Of a DNA stretch of 16,417 nt, positions 7,030 through 14,886 are shown in pieces. Made by a program: the position numbers and the translations under genes. This DNA comes from Desulfobulbaceae bacterium (lineage in GTDB: Bacteria; Desulfobacterota; Desulfobulbia; Desulfobulbales; Desulfocapsaceae). The first letter of the stretch is position 1. Each line of letters opens with the position of its first letter. The stretch lies in contig JAUVON010000027.1 in NCBI GenBank assembly GCA_030599175.1, positions 1 to 16,417 on the forward strand, given 5' to 3'. The notes under the pieces are model-generated. The model ran no database searches. It was not told the origin of the DNA and saw only the letters and a program-made list of their open reading frames with translations.

Positions 7030-8529
7030 ATGACAAAGATAGTTGAGCATTTAATCAATGGTCAAAAACAATCCGGCAGCGGAGATCGTCACCAAGATGT
7101 TTTCAATCCGGCAACCGGTGAAGTTACCAAGCAAGTAGCCTTAGCCACCAAGGCTACAGTTGAAGAGGCAATCAGTGCAGCTGAAGCAGCGTTTCCAGCC
7201 TGGCGCGATACCTCGCCGCCAAAGCGTGCACAGGTCATGTTTCGGCTGAAAAATCTCTTGGAGCAAAATGCTGATAAAATAGCCAAAATGGTCACCGATG
7301 AGCACGGCAAGGTTCTTCACGATTCCATGGGTGAACTGGGAAGAGCAATTGAGAATGTTGAGTTTGCCTGCGGGGCACCTGCATTGTTGAAAGGAGAGCA
7401 CTCCAAAAATGTTGGAACTTCGGTTGATTCCTGGAGTGAGTTCCAGCCACTTGGTGTTACCGCAGGGATTACCCCGTTTAATTTCCCAGCTATGGTCCCT
7501 TTTTGGATGTGGCCGCTGGCTGTTGTTGCAGGTAATACTTTTGTGCTTAAGCCTTCGGAACGTACCCCTTCTGCATCTATGTACATGGCAGAGCTAGCCT
7601 TGGAAGCTGGTTTACCTCCAGGTGTTCTGAATGTAGTCAACGGTGATAAGGAGGCGGTTGATACCCTGTTGCATGATCTCCGTGTCGAGGCGATCAGTTT
7701 TGTCGGTTCGACTCCGATCGCCGAATATATTTACTCCACCGGTACCGCCAACGGCAAGCGGGTACAGGCCCTTGGCGGCGCGAAGAACCATGCTGTCGTA
7801 ATGCCGGATGCGGATTTAGATAACGTTGTCAGCTCCCTGATGGGTGCAGCTTATGGCTCCTGTGGTGAACGTTGCATGGCTATCCCTGTTGTTGTGGCCG
7901 TCGGTGATGAGGTGGGCGATGCTATGGTTACGAAACTAAAAGCCGAATTGGACGTGATGAAAGTCGGTCCGGGAATGGACAATAATAACGACATGGGACC
8001 GCTTGTTACCAAGCAACACTTCGACAAGGTCAAGGGCTATGTGGATCTTGGGATCACAGAAGGTGCTGACCTGGTAGTGGATGGCCGTAACTTTGTCGTA
8101 GATGGTTATGAGAATGGCTACTTTCTCGGCGGATGTCTTTTTGATAACGTGAAGCCCGGCATGAAAATATACCAGGATGAAATCTTCGGCCCTGTTCTCT
8201 CTGTCGTAAGAGTTGAAACCCAGCAGGAAGCAATGGACTTGATCGATGCGCACGAATACGGCAACGGTACCTGCATCTTCACCCGAGACGGGGAGTCAGC
8301 CCGATATTTTACGGACAACATTAAAGTCGGCATGGTTGGTGTAAATATACCCCTGCCAGTGCCTGTCGCCTATCACAGTTTTGGTGGCTGGAAGCGATCT
8401 CGGTTTGGCGATCTTTCAATTTATGGCCCGGATGGGGTGCGTTTCTACACCAGACGCAAAACGATAACCCAGCGTTGGCCATCTGCAAATTTACGCGAAG
8501 GTACCGTATTTTCCTTTCCCAGCAGTTAA
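7030..8529 (+). CDS. mmsA: CoA-acylating (methyl)malonate-semialdehyde dehydrogenase
   Basis: A 499-residue cytoplasmic enzyme that oxidises malonate or methylmalonate semialdehyde with NAD+ and CoA, releasing CO2 and giving acetyl-CoA or propionyl-CoA. Family hallmarks: PFNFPAMVPFWMWPLAVVAGN (149-169, oxyanion Asn151), LGGAKNHAVVMPDAD (248-262; the GAKNH form replaces the general-base Glu of ordinary aldehyde dehydrogenases), catalytic Cys282 in GSCGERCMA with the preceding Arg typical of this family, EIFGPVLSVVR, and the C-terminal VPVAYHSFGGWKRSRFGD. Length is normal. The ATG at 7030 is chosen over an in-frame GTG at 7018 because GGAGGG (7020-7025) forms its ribosome binding site. It is divergent from the PuuR-like regulator and stands alone. 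The pathway (beta-alanine, valine or inositol breakdown) is not fixed by context. Confidence 0.9.
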   Translation: MTKIVEHLINGQKQSGSGDRHQDVFNPATGEVTKQVALATKATVEEAISAAEAAFPAWRDTSPPKRAQVMFRLKNLLEQNADKIAKMVTDEHGKVLHDSMGELGRAIENVEFACGAPALLKGEHSKNVGTSVDSWSEFQPLGVTAGITPFNFPAMVPFWMWPLAVVAGNTFVLKPSERTPSASMYMAELALEAGLPPGVLNVVNGDKEAVDTLLHDLRVEAISFVGSTPIAEYIYSTGTANGKRVQALGGAKNHAVVMPDADLDNVVSSLMGAAYGSCGERCMAIPVVVAVGDEVGDAMVTKLKAELDVMKVGPGMDNNNDMGPLVTKQHFDKVKGYVDLGITEGADLVVDGRNFVVDGYENGYFLGGCLFDNVKPGMKIYQDEIFGPVLSVVRVETQQEAMDLIDAHEYGNGTCIFTRDGESARYFTDNIKVGMVGVNIPLPVPVAYHSFGGWKRSRFGDLSIYGPDGVRFYTRRKTITQRWPSANLREGTVFSFPSS

Positions 8530-8796
8530 TAACAGTACCTAACGGACAAGAGCATTACGACCAAATGATCTGTCAATATCTCAACCGCCATACGCATACC
8601 ACCCTTATGATCAGCACAAATTTCTGTCTCTTGATTACCCGCGTGTTATCCGTTCCTGGTAGAAAAGTGCATTTAATGAATCCCTTTTTTCTCCTATTCG
8701 TTCCACGAGTCCTGACGCCAGAACTGATTCATCACCCATCTCGAGTAGTTGGAACTTAATGGAGGAACTCCCTGAGTTAATAACCAGTATTTTCAC
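8526..8796 (-). pseudogene. ackA: Decayed 5' fragment of acetate kinase
   Basis: A GTG at 8796 with an AAGGTG ribosome-binding-like sequence just before it opens a frame reading [20 protein letters not shown] and [11 protein letters not shown]. This is the conserved N-terminus of acetate kinase with the phosphate-binding N-SGSSS loop. The frame stops near residue 53 (about 8638). Homology resumes in another frame with CADHKGGMRMAVEILTD (about 8620-8568), the next conserved block (DH..GM..AV..LTD) of the family, and ends at the 3' end of the convergent mmsA gene. At least one frameshift, probably a small deletion, and loss of the other ~75% of the protein (about 400 residues in intact enzymes) show it is non-functional. 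Acetate kinase makes ATP from acetyl phosphate, the product of the nearby Xsc. An intact copy is presumably elsewhere in the genome. Confidence 0.85.
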
Positions 8797-8991
8797 TTCG
8801 TCACCTTGTGCCAGCTGCCGCTGCTGCAGCATTGGATATAAGATATTTACAGAGAGATCTATGCACGTCTTTATATTCACAACCATTTGTAATAATAATA
8901 AAAAAACAGTGCAACACTTGTTTTGTTTGGGCTATACTCAAGTCTGATTTATTGTAAGAAAATTCTAAGGCACTTAAAAGGACGATAAGAT

Positions 8992-9828
8992 TTGTTTTCA
9001 AACTATACTCTGCTGGTACTCTTGGCGGCATTGTTACATGCGTCATGGAACGTACTGATAAAACTACAGGGAGAAAGACTTGCCTGCCTTGCCTGGATGT
9101 CCATTTTTGCGAGCATATGCTGGCTGCCGATATTAGTGTACCTGCCACCTCTTGGTAAAGAGGCGGTGCCGCTGTTAATTATAACGTCACTATTTCATCT
9201 ACTATACAAAATTGCCCTGGCAAAAGCTTACGATTATGGCGATTTTGCCCAGGTCTACCCGATTGCACGGGGATCTGCGCCTCTGCTGGCGACAATTCTC
9301 GCTATTCCTTTAGCAGGAGAATGGCTAAGCATCTCCGATCTGTTCAGCCTTTTTCTTATTATTGGCGGTGTTCTGTTATTGAGCTGGAATGGACGTAGAA
9401 TTGAACTATCTAGAAGCGTTTTATGGGCGATAGCTACGGGTATATGCATAGCCTGCTATACGGTTGCAGATGGTCTTGGTGGGCGGGCCACGATAAATGC
9501 ACTGACATTTGCTGGCTACCAATGTGTCGTAGATGGAATATCGATCTTTATAGTTGCGGCATTTTGGCATCCGAACAGGCTGTCTGCAATATTGCCAAAT
9601 CAATGGCATAAATTATTGATTGCCGCTATTTTTTCAGCAACTGCATATGCTATAATTATTTTTGTAATGTCACAGACAAAGATAGGTGCAGTTGCGGCAC
9701 TGCGTGAGACCAGTGTATTATGGGCGGTTTTGATGGGCGTTATTTTCCTTAAAGAAAAATTCGGCAAACTGCGTATCATAGCAACACTAGTGATTTTGTC
9801 TGGTGTGATTTCTCTCAGGTTGTCATAA
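8992..9828 (+). CDS. EamA-family (DMT) transporter
   Basis: A membrane protein of 278 residues with about ten hydrophobic helices in two EamA halves (roughly 5-130 and 143-277). Family features include LHASWNVLIK at the start of helix 1, YKIALAKAYDYGDFAQVYPIARGSAPLLATI in the first half, and the mirrored KIGAVAALRETSVLWAVLMGVIFLKEKFG in the second. It begins with TTG: AAAAGGA (8976-8982) is a good ribosome binding site 9 bases before it, and no ATG is available nearby. A possible -10 TATACT lies at 8933-8938 without a clear -35 box. It is not closely related in sequence to the other EamA protein in this window. It converges on the aldehyde dehydrogenase gene of the taurine operon. Export of an amino acid or sulfonate is conceivable but unproven. 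Confidence 0.88.
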   Translation: MFSNYTLLVLLAALLHASWNVLIKLQGERLACLAWMSIFASICWLPILVYLPPLGKEAVPLLIITSLFHLLYKIALAKAYDYGDFAQVYPIARGSAPLLATILAIPLAGEWLSISDLFSLFLIIGGVLLLSWNGRRIELSRSVLWAIATGICIACYTVADGLGGRATINALTFAGYQCVVDGISIFIVAAFWHPNRLSAILPNQWHKLLIAAIFSATAYAIIIFVMSQTKIGAVAALRETSVLWAVLMGVIFLKEKFGKLRIIATLVILSGVISLRLS

Positions 9829-9829
9829 C

Positions 9830-9863
9830 AAACTCCGCTGTCTTTTAACAGACAGCGGAGTTT
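9830..9863. terminator. Bidirectional hairpin terminator
   Basis: AAACTCCGCTGTC and GACAGCGGAGTTT form a perfect 13 bp stem, with one more T-A pair at the loop, around 8 bases. It begins 1 base after the DMT stop codon and lies 17 bases beyond the stop of the convergent aldehyde dehydrogenase gene. The A/T ends of the stem supply a short U-run in each direction, so it can serve both transcripts. Confidence 0.88.
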
Positions 9864-9880
9864 CTGCATGATTTTATCTG

Positions 9881-11410
9881 CTACTGGGCAACACAACTTC
9901 TTACCGAATTGTCACCATCAGCTTTCTTCCCCTCGTCGCTCACCCCCGCGGGAGGTGCAACACGAATAGTAGCAACCTTATTCTGGGTAAAGAACTCAAT
10001 GCCATCTTTTCCCTGCACTTTGTTGGTGCCAAGATGGGAATCTTTAATGCCGCCAAAAGGCAGGTAAGGATGCGGTGCACATACACCTACATTTACACCT
10101 ACCATTCCTACATCTGCTTCAGCAATGAACTTTTCAGTGTAGTACTGGTTCTGGGTAAAAATACATGCACCGTTGCCAAATTCCTGGTCCCTGATCAACT
10201 GCAGAACATCATCAAGATCCTTAATTTTCATGATGGAGACCACAGGACCAAAAATTTCTTCTTTGGCAATTCTTCTGCATGGAGTGACATCCGTGAAAAC
10301 AGTGGGCCCGACAAAATAGCCGTTTTTATTTGCTTCCGGAATCTCGGGGTTCCGCCCATCAAGTACCAGTTTGGATCCCTGTTCAATACCGATCTCAATA
10401 TAGTTCTCGATACTGGCTTTTGCTTTACTTGATATAACAGGTCCCATATATATATCGGGATTCATGGCATCGCCAACTGTCACCTTTTTGGATGCCTCAA
10501 TTACGCGCTCTATCAATTCGTCATAAACTTCAGGTACCGCTGCAACGATCGAACCGGCAAGGCAGCGCTGACCGGCAGATCCGTAGCAGGAGTGAATGAA
10601 ATTATCAATAAAGACATCCCAGTTAACATCTTCCATGGCAACCAGAAAATTCTTGGCACCGCCTAAGAGCATGCTGCGCTTTCCACCTCTGCCGCATGCT
10701 TCTCCCATTGCTTTGGCTGTGGGCGTTGAACCTACAAGGCAGACCCCTGTCATTTTGGGATGCTCATACCAGGTTCCTGGAATAGAACGGTTGCCGTGGA
10801 CAATATTAATCACACCTTTGGGGAGACCAATCTGATTGAAAATATCACCCATTTTCTGCATAAACAGAGGGGACTGGGTGGAAGGCTTGTAAATGAAGGT
10901 GTTACCAACACCAATAGCATAAGGAATAAACCAGCCAAAAACTAATGCGGGGAAGTTAAAAGGAGCAACACCGCCAAAGACACCAAGGGACTGTTTTATT
11001 ACACGGCCATTAATATTGTTTGCAATACCATCCAGATTTTCACCCTGCAGCAGAGTAGGAATGGCACAGGAAGTTTCGAGAATTTCAATAACTCGCCGAA
11101 TTTCGCCTCTTGCCTCACTGATATGCTTTGCCTGATCAATTGCGATGGAAGCAGCAAGTTCTTCTTCTTGATCAATCATGGCCTGACGCATGTCGAAAAG
11201 AAACCGCATCCTTTTACTTACCGACAGTTTTCTCCATGAACCATAAGCTGCGTGGGATGATTCAACAGCAGCCAAAGACGTTTTTTCTGAGGAGAGGGGT
11301 ACCTCTCCAATAGCTTCACCTGTTGAAGGATTATAGAGCGGCACATATTCCACTCCCGTTTCTTCCACCCATTCACCGTCAATAAAGTTTTTTATTCTTG
11401 TAAATTCCAT
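9881..11410 (-). CDS. MmsA-like acylating aldehyde dehydrogenase in the taurine operon
   Basis: A 509-residue aldehyde dehydrogenase of the methylmalonate-semialdehyde dehydrogenase group. Evidence: APFNFPALVFGWFIPYAIGVGN (149-170, oxyanion Asn152), LLGGAKNFLVAMED (248-261) with the group-specific GAKN signature, catalytic Cys283 in SAGQRCLAG with the preceding Arg, and EEIFGPVVSIMK. It diverges clearly from the other MmsA in this window (GAKNF instead of GAKNH; HPYLPFGGIKDSHLG instead of VAYHSFGGWKRSRFG), and has an unusual polar tail after about residue 482. It follows ald on the same strand with a GAGGAGA ribosome binding site (11421-11427), so it probably belongs to the tpa-ald transcript. 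Known family chemistry gives acetyl-CoA and CO2 from malonate semialdehyde, the aldehyde Tpa would make from beta-alanine. Sulfoacetaldehyde as substrate is an alternative. Neither is shown by the sequence. Confidence 0.85.
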   Translation of the reverse strand: MEFTRIKNFIDGEWVEETGVEYVPLYNPSTGEAIGEVPLSSEKTSLAAVESSHAAYGSWRKLSVSKRMRFLFDMRQAMIDQEEELAASIAIDQAKHISEARGEIRRVIEILETSCAIPTLLQGENLDGIANNINGRVIKQSLGVFGGVAPFNFPALVFGWFIPYAIGVGNTFIYKPSTQSPLFMQKMGDIFNQIGLPKGVINIVHGNRSIPGTWYEHPKMTGVCLVGSTPTAKAMGEACGRGGKRSMLLGGAKNFLVAMEDVNWDVFIDNFIHSCYGSAGQRCLAGSIVAAVPEVYDELIERVIEASKKVTVGDAMNPDIYMGPVISSKAKASIENYIEIGIEQGSKLVLDGRNPEIPEANKNGYFVGPTVFTDVTPCRRIAKEEIFGPVVSIMKIKDLDDVLQLIRDQEFGNGACIFTQNQYYTEKFIAEADVGMVGVNVGVCAPHPYLPFGGIKDSHLGTNKVQGKDGIEFFTQNKVATIRVAPPAGVSDEGKKADGDNSVRSCVAQ

Positions 11411-11434
11411 AACTTATTGTTCTCCTCTTGCTCT

Positions 11435-11470
11435 CCTGTAGAATCACAGAATATCCGATGATTCTACAGG
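11435..11470 (-). repeat. 12 bp inverted repeat between ald and the aldehyde dehydrogenase gene
   Basis: CCTGTAGAATCA and TGATTCTACAGG are perfect complements around a 12-base loop. In the - strand transcript the hairpin follows the ald stop codon by ~30 bases and ends ~7 bases before the ribosome binding site of the next gene. There is no U-run, so it looks more like an RNA-stability or partial-attenuation element than a full terminator. Confidence 0.6.
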
Positions 11471-11501
11471 GGCAGCTGGGTTGATCTCTCAAATTAGTAA
11501 T

Positions 11502-12614
11502 TTATAATATTTCTTCAACAGGGGTGTAAGGCAGACCAAAGGCATCAGCAACAGCCTTATAAACCAGCTTGCCATCGTGCACGTTGAGACCAAGCTTCAG
11601 TTCTTCATTGTCAACACAGGCTTGACGCCAGCCTTTGTTCGCCAGTTGCAAAGCATAAGAAAGTGTAGCGTTGGTCAGAGCCATGGTGGAGGTAAGAGGT
11701 ACGGCACCAGGGATATTGGCAACGCAATAATGGATCACACCATCAACTACATAAGTAGGATCTTCATGAGTGGTCGGTCTTGAAGTCTCAAAGCATCCAC
11801 CCTGGTCAATTGAAACGTCAACAAGTACGGAACCATCTTTCATCAGAGCAAGATCTTCACGGCTGATAACATAGGGAGCTACTGCACCAGGAATAAGAAC
11901 GGCACCAACTATCAAATCAACTTCCGGAAGAAGTTCAAGTATAGCCTGACGGGATGACATCTTGATAAAACAGTTTGCAGGCATGATATCACTCAAATAG
12001 CGGATACGATCAAGGTCGAGATCCATCATATAGACCTGGGCACCTAGACCACAGGCCATTTTGGCAGCCTGCGTACCAACAACACCACCACCGATTACCA
12101 GAACCCTGGCAGGGTCAGTACCTGGAACTCCGCCAAGAAGTCTACCGAGTCCACCACTGGTGGCTTCAAGAGCAACAGCACCACGCTGAACTGCCATGCG
12201 TCCGGCGACCTCAGACATTGGGGTCAAGAGAGGCAGTGATCCATCTTTTTTCTGGATAGTTTCATAGGCGATACAGGTAGCACCAGATTTCAGCAGGGCA
12301 TTGGTCTGTTGTTCCTCTGCAGCAAGATGAAGGTATGTGAAGAGGATCTGTCCTTTACGGAGCATACCGTACTCGGAAGGTTGAGGCTCTTTGACATGCA
12401 TAACCATTTCACATTTTTCATATACCTCCGCAGCGGTCTCGGCAATAGTTGCACCTGCTGCAATATACACCTCGTTATCAAAACCTGAGCCGACACCCGC
12501 ATTATTTTCGATGAGTACCTGATGACCATTTGCGACCATGGTGACTACACCTGTAGGGGTCATACAGACACGGTTTTCCTTTACCTTAATTTCTTTCAGA
12601 ATTCCTATTAACAT
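11502..12614 (-). CDS. ald: Alanine dehydrogenase
   Basis: A 370-residue cytoplasmic NAD+-dependent enzyme that deaminates L-alanine to pyruvate and ammonium. The residues known from the family are all in place: Arg15 (KENRV), Lys75 (HVKEPQ) and His96 (YLHLA) for pyruvate binding and catalysis, the GGGVVG nucleotide-binding loop (175-180), and Asp270 (VSIDQGG). Length is exactly typical. The ATG has a GGAG ribosome binding site. It lies 88 bases downstream of tpa on the same strand. In taurine-dissimilating anaerobes Ald recycles the alanine made by taurine:pyruvate aminotransferase, restoring the amino acceptor pyruvate and releasing the nitrogen. The context here fits that role exactly. No promoter of its own is evident in the tpa-ald gap, which is AT-rich. 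Confidence 0.96.
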   Translation of the reverse strand: MLIGILKEIKVKENRVCMTPTGVVTMVANGHQVLIENNAGVGSGFDNEVYIAAGATIAETAAEVYEKCEMVMHVKEPQPSEYGMLRKGQILFTYLHLAAEEQQTNALLKSGATCIAYETIQKKDGSLPLLTPMSEVAGRMAVQRGAVALEATSGGLGRLLGGVPGTDPARVLVIGGGVVGTQAAKMACGLGAQVYMMDLDLDRIRYLSDIMPANCFIKMSSRQAILELLPEVDLIVGAVLIPGAVAPYVISREDLALMKDGSVLVDVSIDQGGCFETSRPTTHEDPTYVVDGVIHYCVANIPGAVPLTSTMALTNATLSYALQLANKGWRQACVDNEELKLGLNVHDGKLVYKAVADAFGLPYTPVEEIL

Positions 12615-12702
12615 TTTGTCTCCTTTTCAATTAACCATCTAATATTTTATGTTTCTATGAAACCTTCACTTTTGCATTCTTGTAATAAATGAAAACGATT
12701 AT

Positions 12703-14100
12703 TTAAAAAGTCTTTTCTATGCCATTTCGGACAGCCGCGACAATAGTGTCCACCTGATCCCGGGTAATAATCAAACAGGGGGCAAAGTTCATGATGGTGT
12801 TCATGCCCGGCAGGCTGTTGTTGGTTCTGCCAACAATCACGCCCTCTGCCATAACATTGCCCATAAGCGCTCCCATCTGTTGTTCGCTGATAGGGGTGTT
12901 GCTTTCCTTGTCTATAACAAATTCAACACCGCAGAAGAGCCCGACACCTCTCACATCTCCTACATTGGGCATCTCTTTTAAGGTCATAAGCCTTTCCAGA
13001 AGATAAGCCCCAACTTCCCGGCTTCTCTCAACGAGATTTTCCTCCTCAATGATTCGAGTGCTTTCAAGGGCTGCAGTCATGGGAGCTGTACATCCACCAT
13101 AGGTGCTGATATCCCTGAAAAAGTTCATCCTTTCATCAGCATTTGCAGGATCATTTAAGAAAATATCATAAATTTCCTGCTTCACCACTGTAGCGGAAAG
13201 CGCTTCGTAAGAACTAGCTAAGCCTTTGGCCATAGTAATCATATCAGGATCAACATCGTAATGCTCATGACCCCAGAATTTACCAGTCCTGCCGAATCCG
13301 CATACAACTTCATCCATGATTATCCAAACACCATATTTTTTGCAGATTTCCTGAACTGTGGGGTAATACTCCTTGACGGGCGGTAAAACGCCGCCACCAG
13401 CAGTGATAGGTTCCAAAATGATGGCCCCTACAGTATCTGGACCTTCTCTGAGAATCACATCCTCTACAGCTTTGGCGCACTCCATGTTGCACCCGGGGTA
13501 GGATTGATTAAAATCACAACGATAGCAAAGACACTGAGGAACTTCCATGAAACCTTCCACAAATGGGCCATAGTCATTCTTACGTTCAAATTGGCCGGTG
13601 GAACTCAAGGCGGCTATGGTGGTGCCATGATAATCCCGGTCTCTGAAAAGAATTTTATACTTTCCTTTGCGACTCGGATCGATCTTGGATGCCTGGCGAA
13701 CGATCTTATATGCCTTCTCGTTGGCTTCAGAACCTGAGTTTGAAAAATACACCTTTTGCATTCTTGGAAGTTTTTCCAGCAGTTTATTGGCAAACTTGAT
13801 GGCGGGAATATTGCCAAAAACACCTGCAAAATAGGGCATTTTTTTCATCTGCTCACATACCGCATCGGCGATTGAATCCCGACCATACCCAACCATAACA
13901 CTCCAGACGCCACCGGAAGTAGCATCCAGATATTCACGCCCACGAATATCAGTAACAGTAAGTCCCTTCCCCTCGACAATGATCATCTGTTCCTGATTTT
14001 CAAAGCACTTATGGGGTTTCAAATGATGCCACAAGCTGTTTTTGTCTCCGGAAACCATCTCCTCAACATCGTATTCAAGCCAGTCTTTTTTTGTTACCAT
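12703..14100 (-). CDS. tpa: Taurine:pyruvate aminotransferase
   Basis: A 465-residue class III PLP aminotransferase that moves the amino group of taurine to pyruvate, giving sulfoacetaldehyde and L-alanine. The N-terminal LWHHLKPHK (23-31), the GKGLTVTDIRGREYLDATSGGVWSV block (44-68), SNSGSEANEKAYK (120-132), YHGTTIAALS (157-166), IMDEVVCGFGRTG (261-273, PLP-pyridine Asp263) and the Schiff-base Lys292 in TMAKGLAS follow the Bilophila-type Tpa as I remember it, closely enough to separate it from beta-alanine or ornithine enzymes. A cysteine-rich loop CLCYRC...YPGCNMEC (190-208) is also present. The ribosome binding site (GGGGAA, about 14112-14117) is acceptable. It is first in the tpa-ald-aldehyde dehydrogenase run, behind a promoter matching that of xsc. 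Bilophila-type Tpa can also use beta-alanine, relevant to the MmsA-like gene downstream. Confidence 0.95.
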   Translation of the reverse strand: MVTKKDWLEYDVEEMVSGDKNSLWHHLKPHKCFENQEQMIIVEGKGLTVTDIRGREYLDATSGGVWSVMVGYGRDSIADAVCEQMKKMPYFAGVFGNIPAIKFANKLLEKLPRMQKVYFSNSGSEANEKAYKIVRQASKIDPSRKGKYKILFRDRDYHGTTIAALSSTGQFERKNDYGPFVEGFMEVPQCLCYRCDFNQSYPGCNMECAKAVEDVILREGPDTVGAIILEPITAGGGVLPPVKEYYPTVQEICKKYGVWIIMDEVVCGFGRTGKFWGHEHYDVDPDMITMAKGLASSYEALSATVVKQEIYDIFLNDPANADERMNFFRDISTYGGCTAPMTAALESTRIIEEENLVERSREVGAYLLERLMTLKEMPNVGDVRGVGLFCGVEFVIDKESNTPISEQQMGALMGNVMAEGVIVGRTNNSLPGMNTIMNFAPCLIITRDQVDTIVAAVRNGIEKTF

Positions 14101-14159
14101 AATCAGTTTCCCCTATTTGCTTTGATGTGTTTATCTGGAACTACCACAGGATCTGAAAT

Positions 14160-14191
14160 CTAAAATATCACACATCAGGTGACTCTGTCAA
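14160..14191 (-). promoter_or_regulatory. tpa promoter with taurine-operator candidate
   Basis: On the - strand TTGACA (14186-14191) is followed after 18 bases by TATTTT (14162-14167), ~60 bases before the tpa ATG. Spanning the spacer and -10 box is CTGATGTGTGATATTTTAG (14160-14178), which matches the element in the xsc promoter at 15 of 19 positions. A further TGATGTGT on the + strand (14123-14130) forms an inverted pair with this site across ~40 bases. Confidence 0.7.
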
Positions 14192-14271
14192 GGAAACATT
14201 GTCAAAATTATCGATTAGAGGAAAAAGAACGACAGTTAATAGTTGACAGGACGCTAGGATCCTGGGGTTTG

Positions 14272-14886
14272 TCAATCCGAGGACCCATAAGTTAACCAGC
14301 GTGGATAATACAGTCCCCACTGAATTGCCGCCGCTCTCAATATAAAAATCACCCCAATAGCGTACAGCCTGTTAAAATCATGCAGAGGAAAGAACTCTCC
14401 CAGCACGGTAAATACAATTGCCCCCAGCAGTGCAGGGGTTGCATAAAATTCTTTGCCCAGAAGAAGTGGCATTCTGCCTGTCAAAACATCGCGAATCATA
14501 CCCCCGGCAATACCTGTAATAACACCCATCAGCACTGCAACCGGACTTGAAATTCCAAGACTAATGGTTTTTTCGGTAGCAAGAACAGTAAAAAGGGCTA
14601 AACCAAAGGCATCAACAAACAGCAATAATCTCAAACCATGACTCACATATCGAACAAGAAAAAATGCACCAATAGCAGCCAGTATAGATACCCAGAGATA
14701 AGATAGATCCGCAATCCAGAATACAGGACTGACATCTATAATAATGTCGCGCAGTGTACCTCCACCGAGTGCAGTAACCACACCAAGCAAAACTATGCTG
14801 AAAATATCCATATTCTTTTTACCGGCAGCTATAACCCCGGAAATAGAAAAAGCAGCTATCCCTACCAAGCCTAAATAATGTATCAT
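14272..14886 (-). CDS. TRIC/UPF0126-type membrane channel protein (YicG-like)
   Basis: A 204-residue inner-membrane protein with about seven hydrophobic helices in two three-helix repeats plus one. Each repeat carries the family signature: GGGTLRDIIID (41-51) and the later GIAGGMIRDVLTGRMPLL. The bacterial members are homologous to trimeric intracellular cation channels and are mostly uncharacterised; some are linked to glycine metabolism by riboswitches, but no such riboswitch is recognised here. The start at 14886 (MIHYLGL) gives the usual family length. An in-frame GTG at 14970 would add 28 polar residues and has no better ribosome binding site. The gene lies between the tpa promoter and the divergent xsc promoter, so it may be part of the taurine regulon, perhaps handling an ion or small product such as sulfite or ammonium; that is inference only. 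Confidence 0.85.
   Translation of the reverse strand: MIHYLGLVGIAAFSISGVIAAGKKNMDIFSIVLLGVVTALGGGTLRDIIIDVSPVFWIADLSYLWVSILAAIGAFFLVRYVSHGLRLLLFVDAFGLALFTVLATEKTISLGISSPVAVLMGVITGIAGGMIRDVLTGRMPLLLGKEFYATPALLGAIVFTVLGEFFPLHDFNRLYAIGVIFILRAAAIQWGLYYPRWLTYGSSD

Noticed and set aside
8797..8886. Upstream extension of the acetate kinase fragment (start at 8886)
   Set aside because: Acetate kinase homology begins exactly at the GTG at 8796, which has its own ribosome-binding-like sequence.
14251..14264. CTAGGATCCTGG palindrome-like sequence between the channel gene and tpa promoter
   Set aside because: Self-complementary without a loop and no T-run, so not a terminator; too short to claim an operator.
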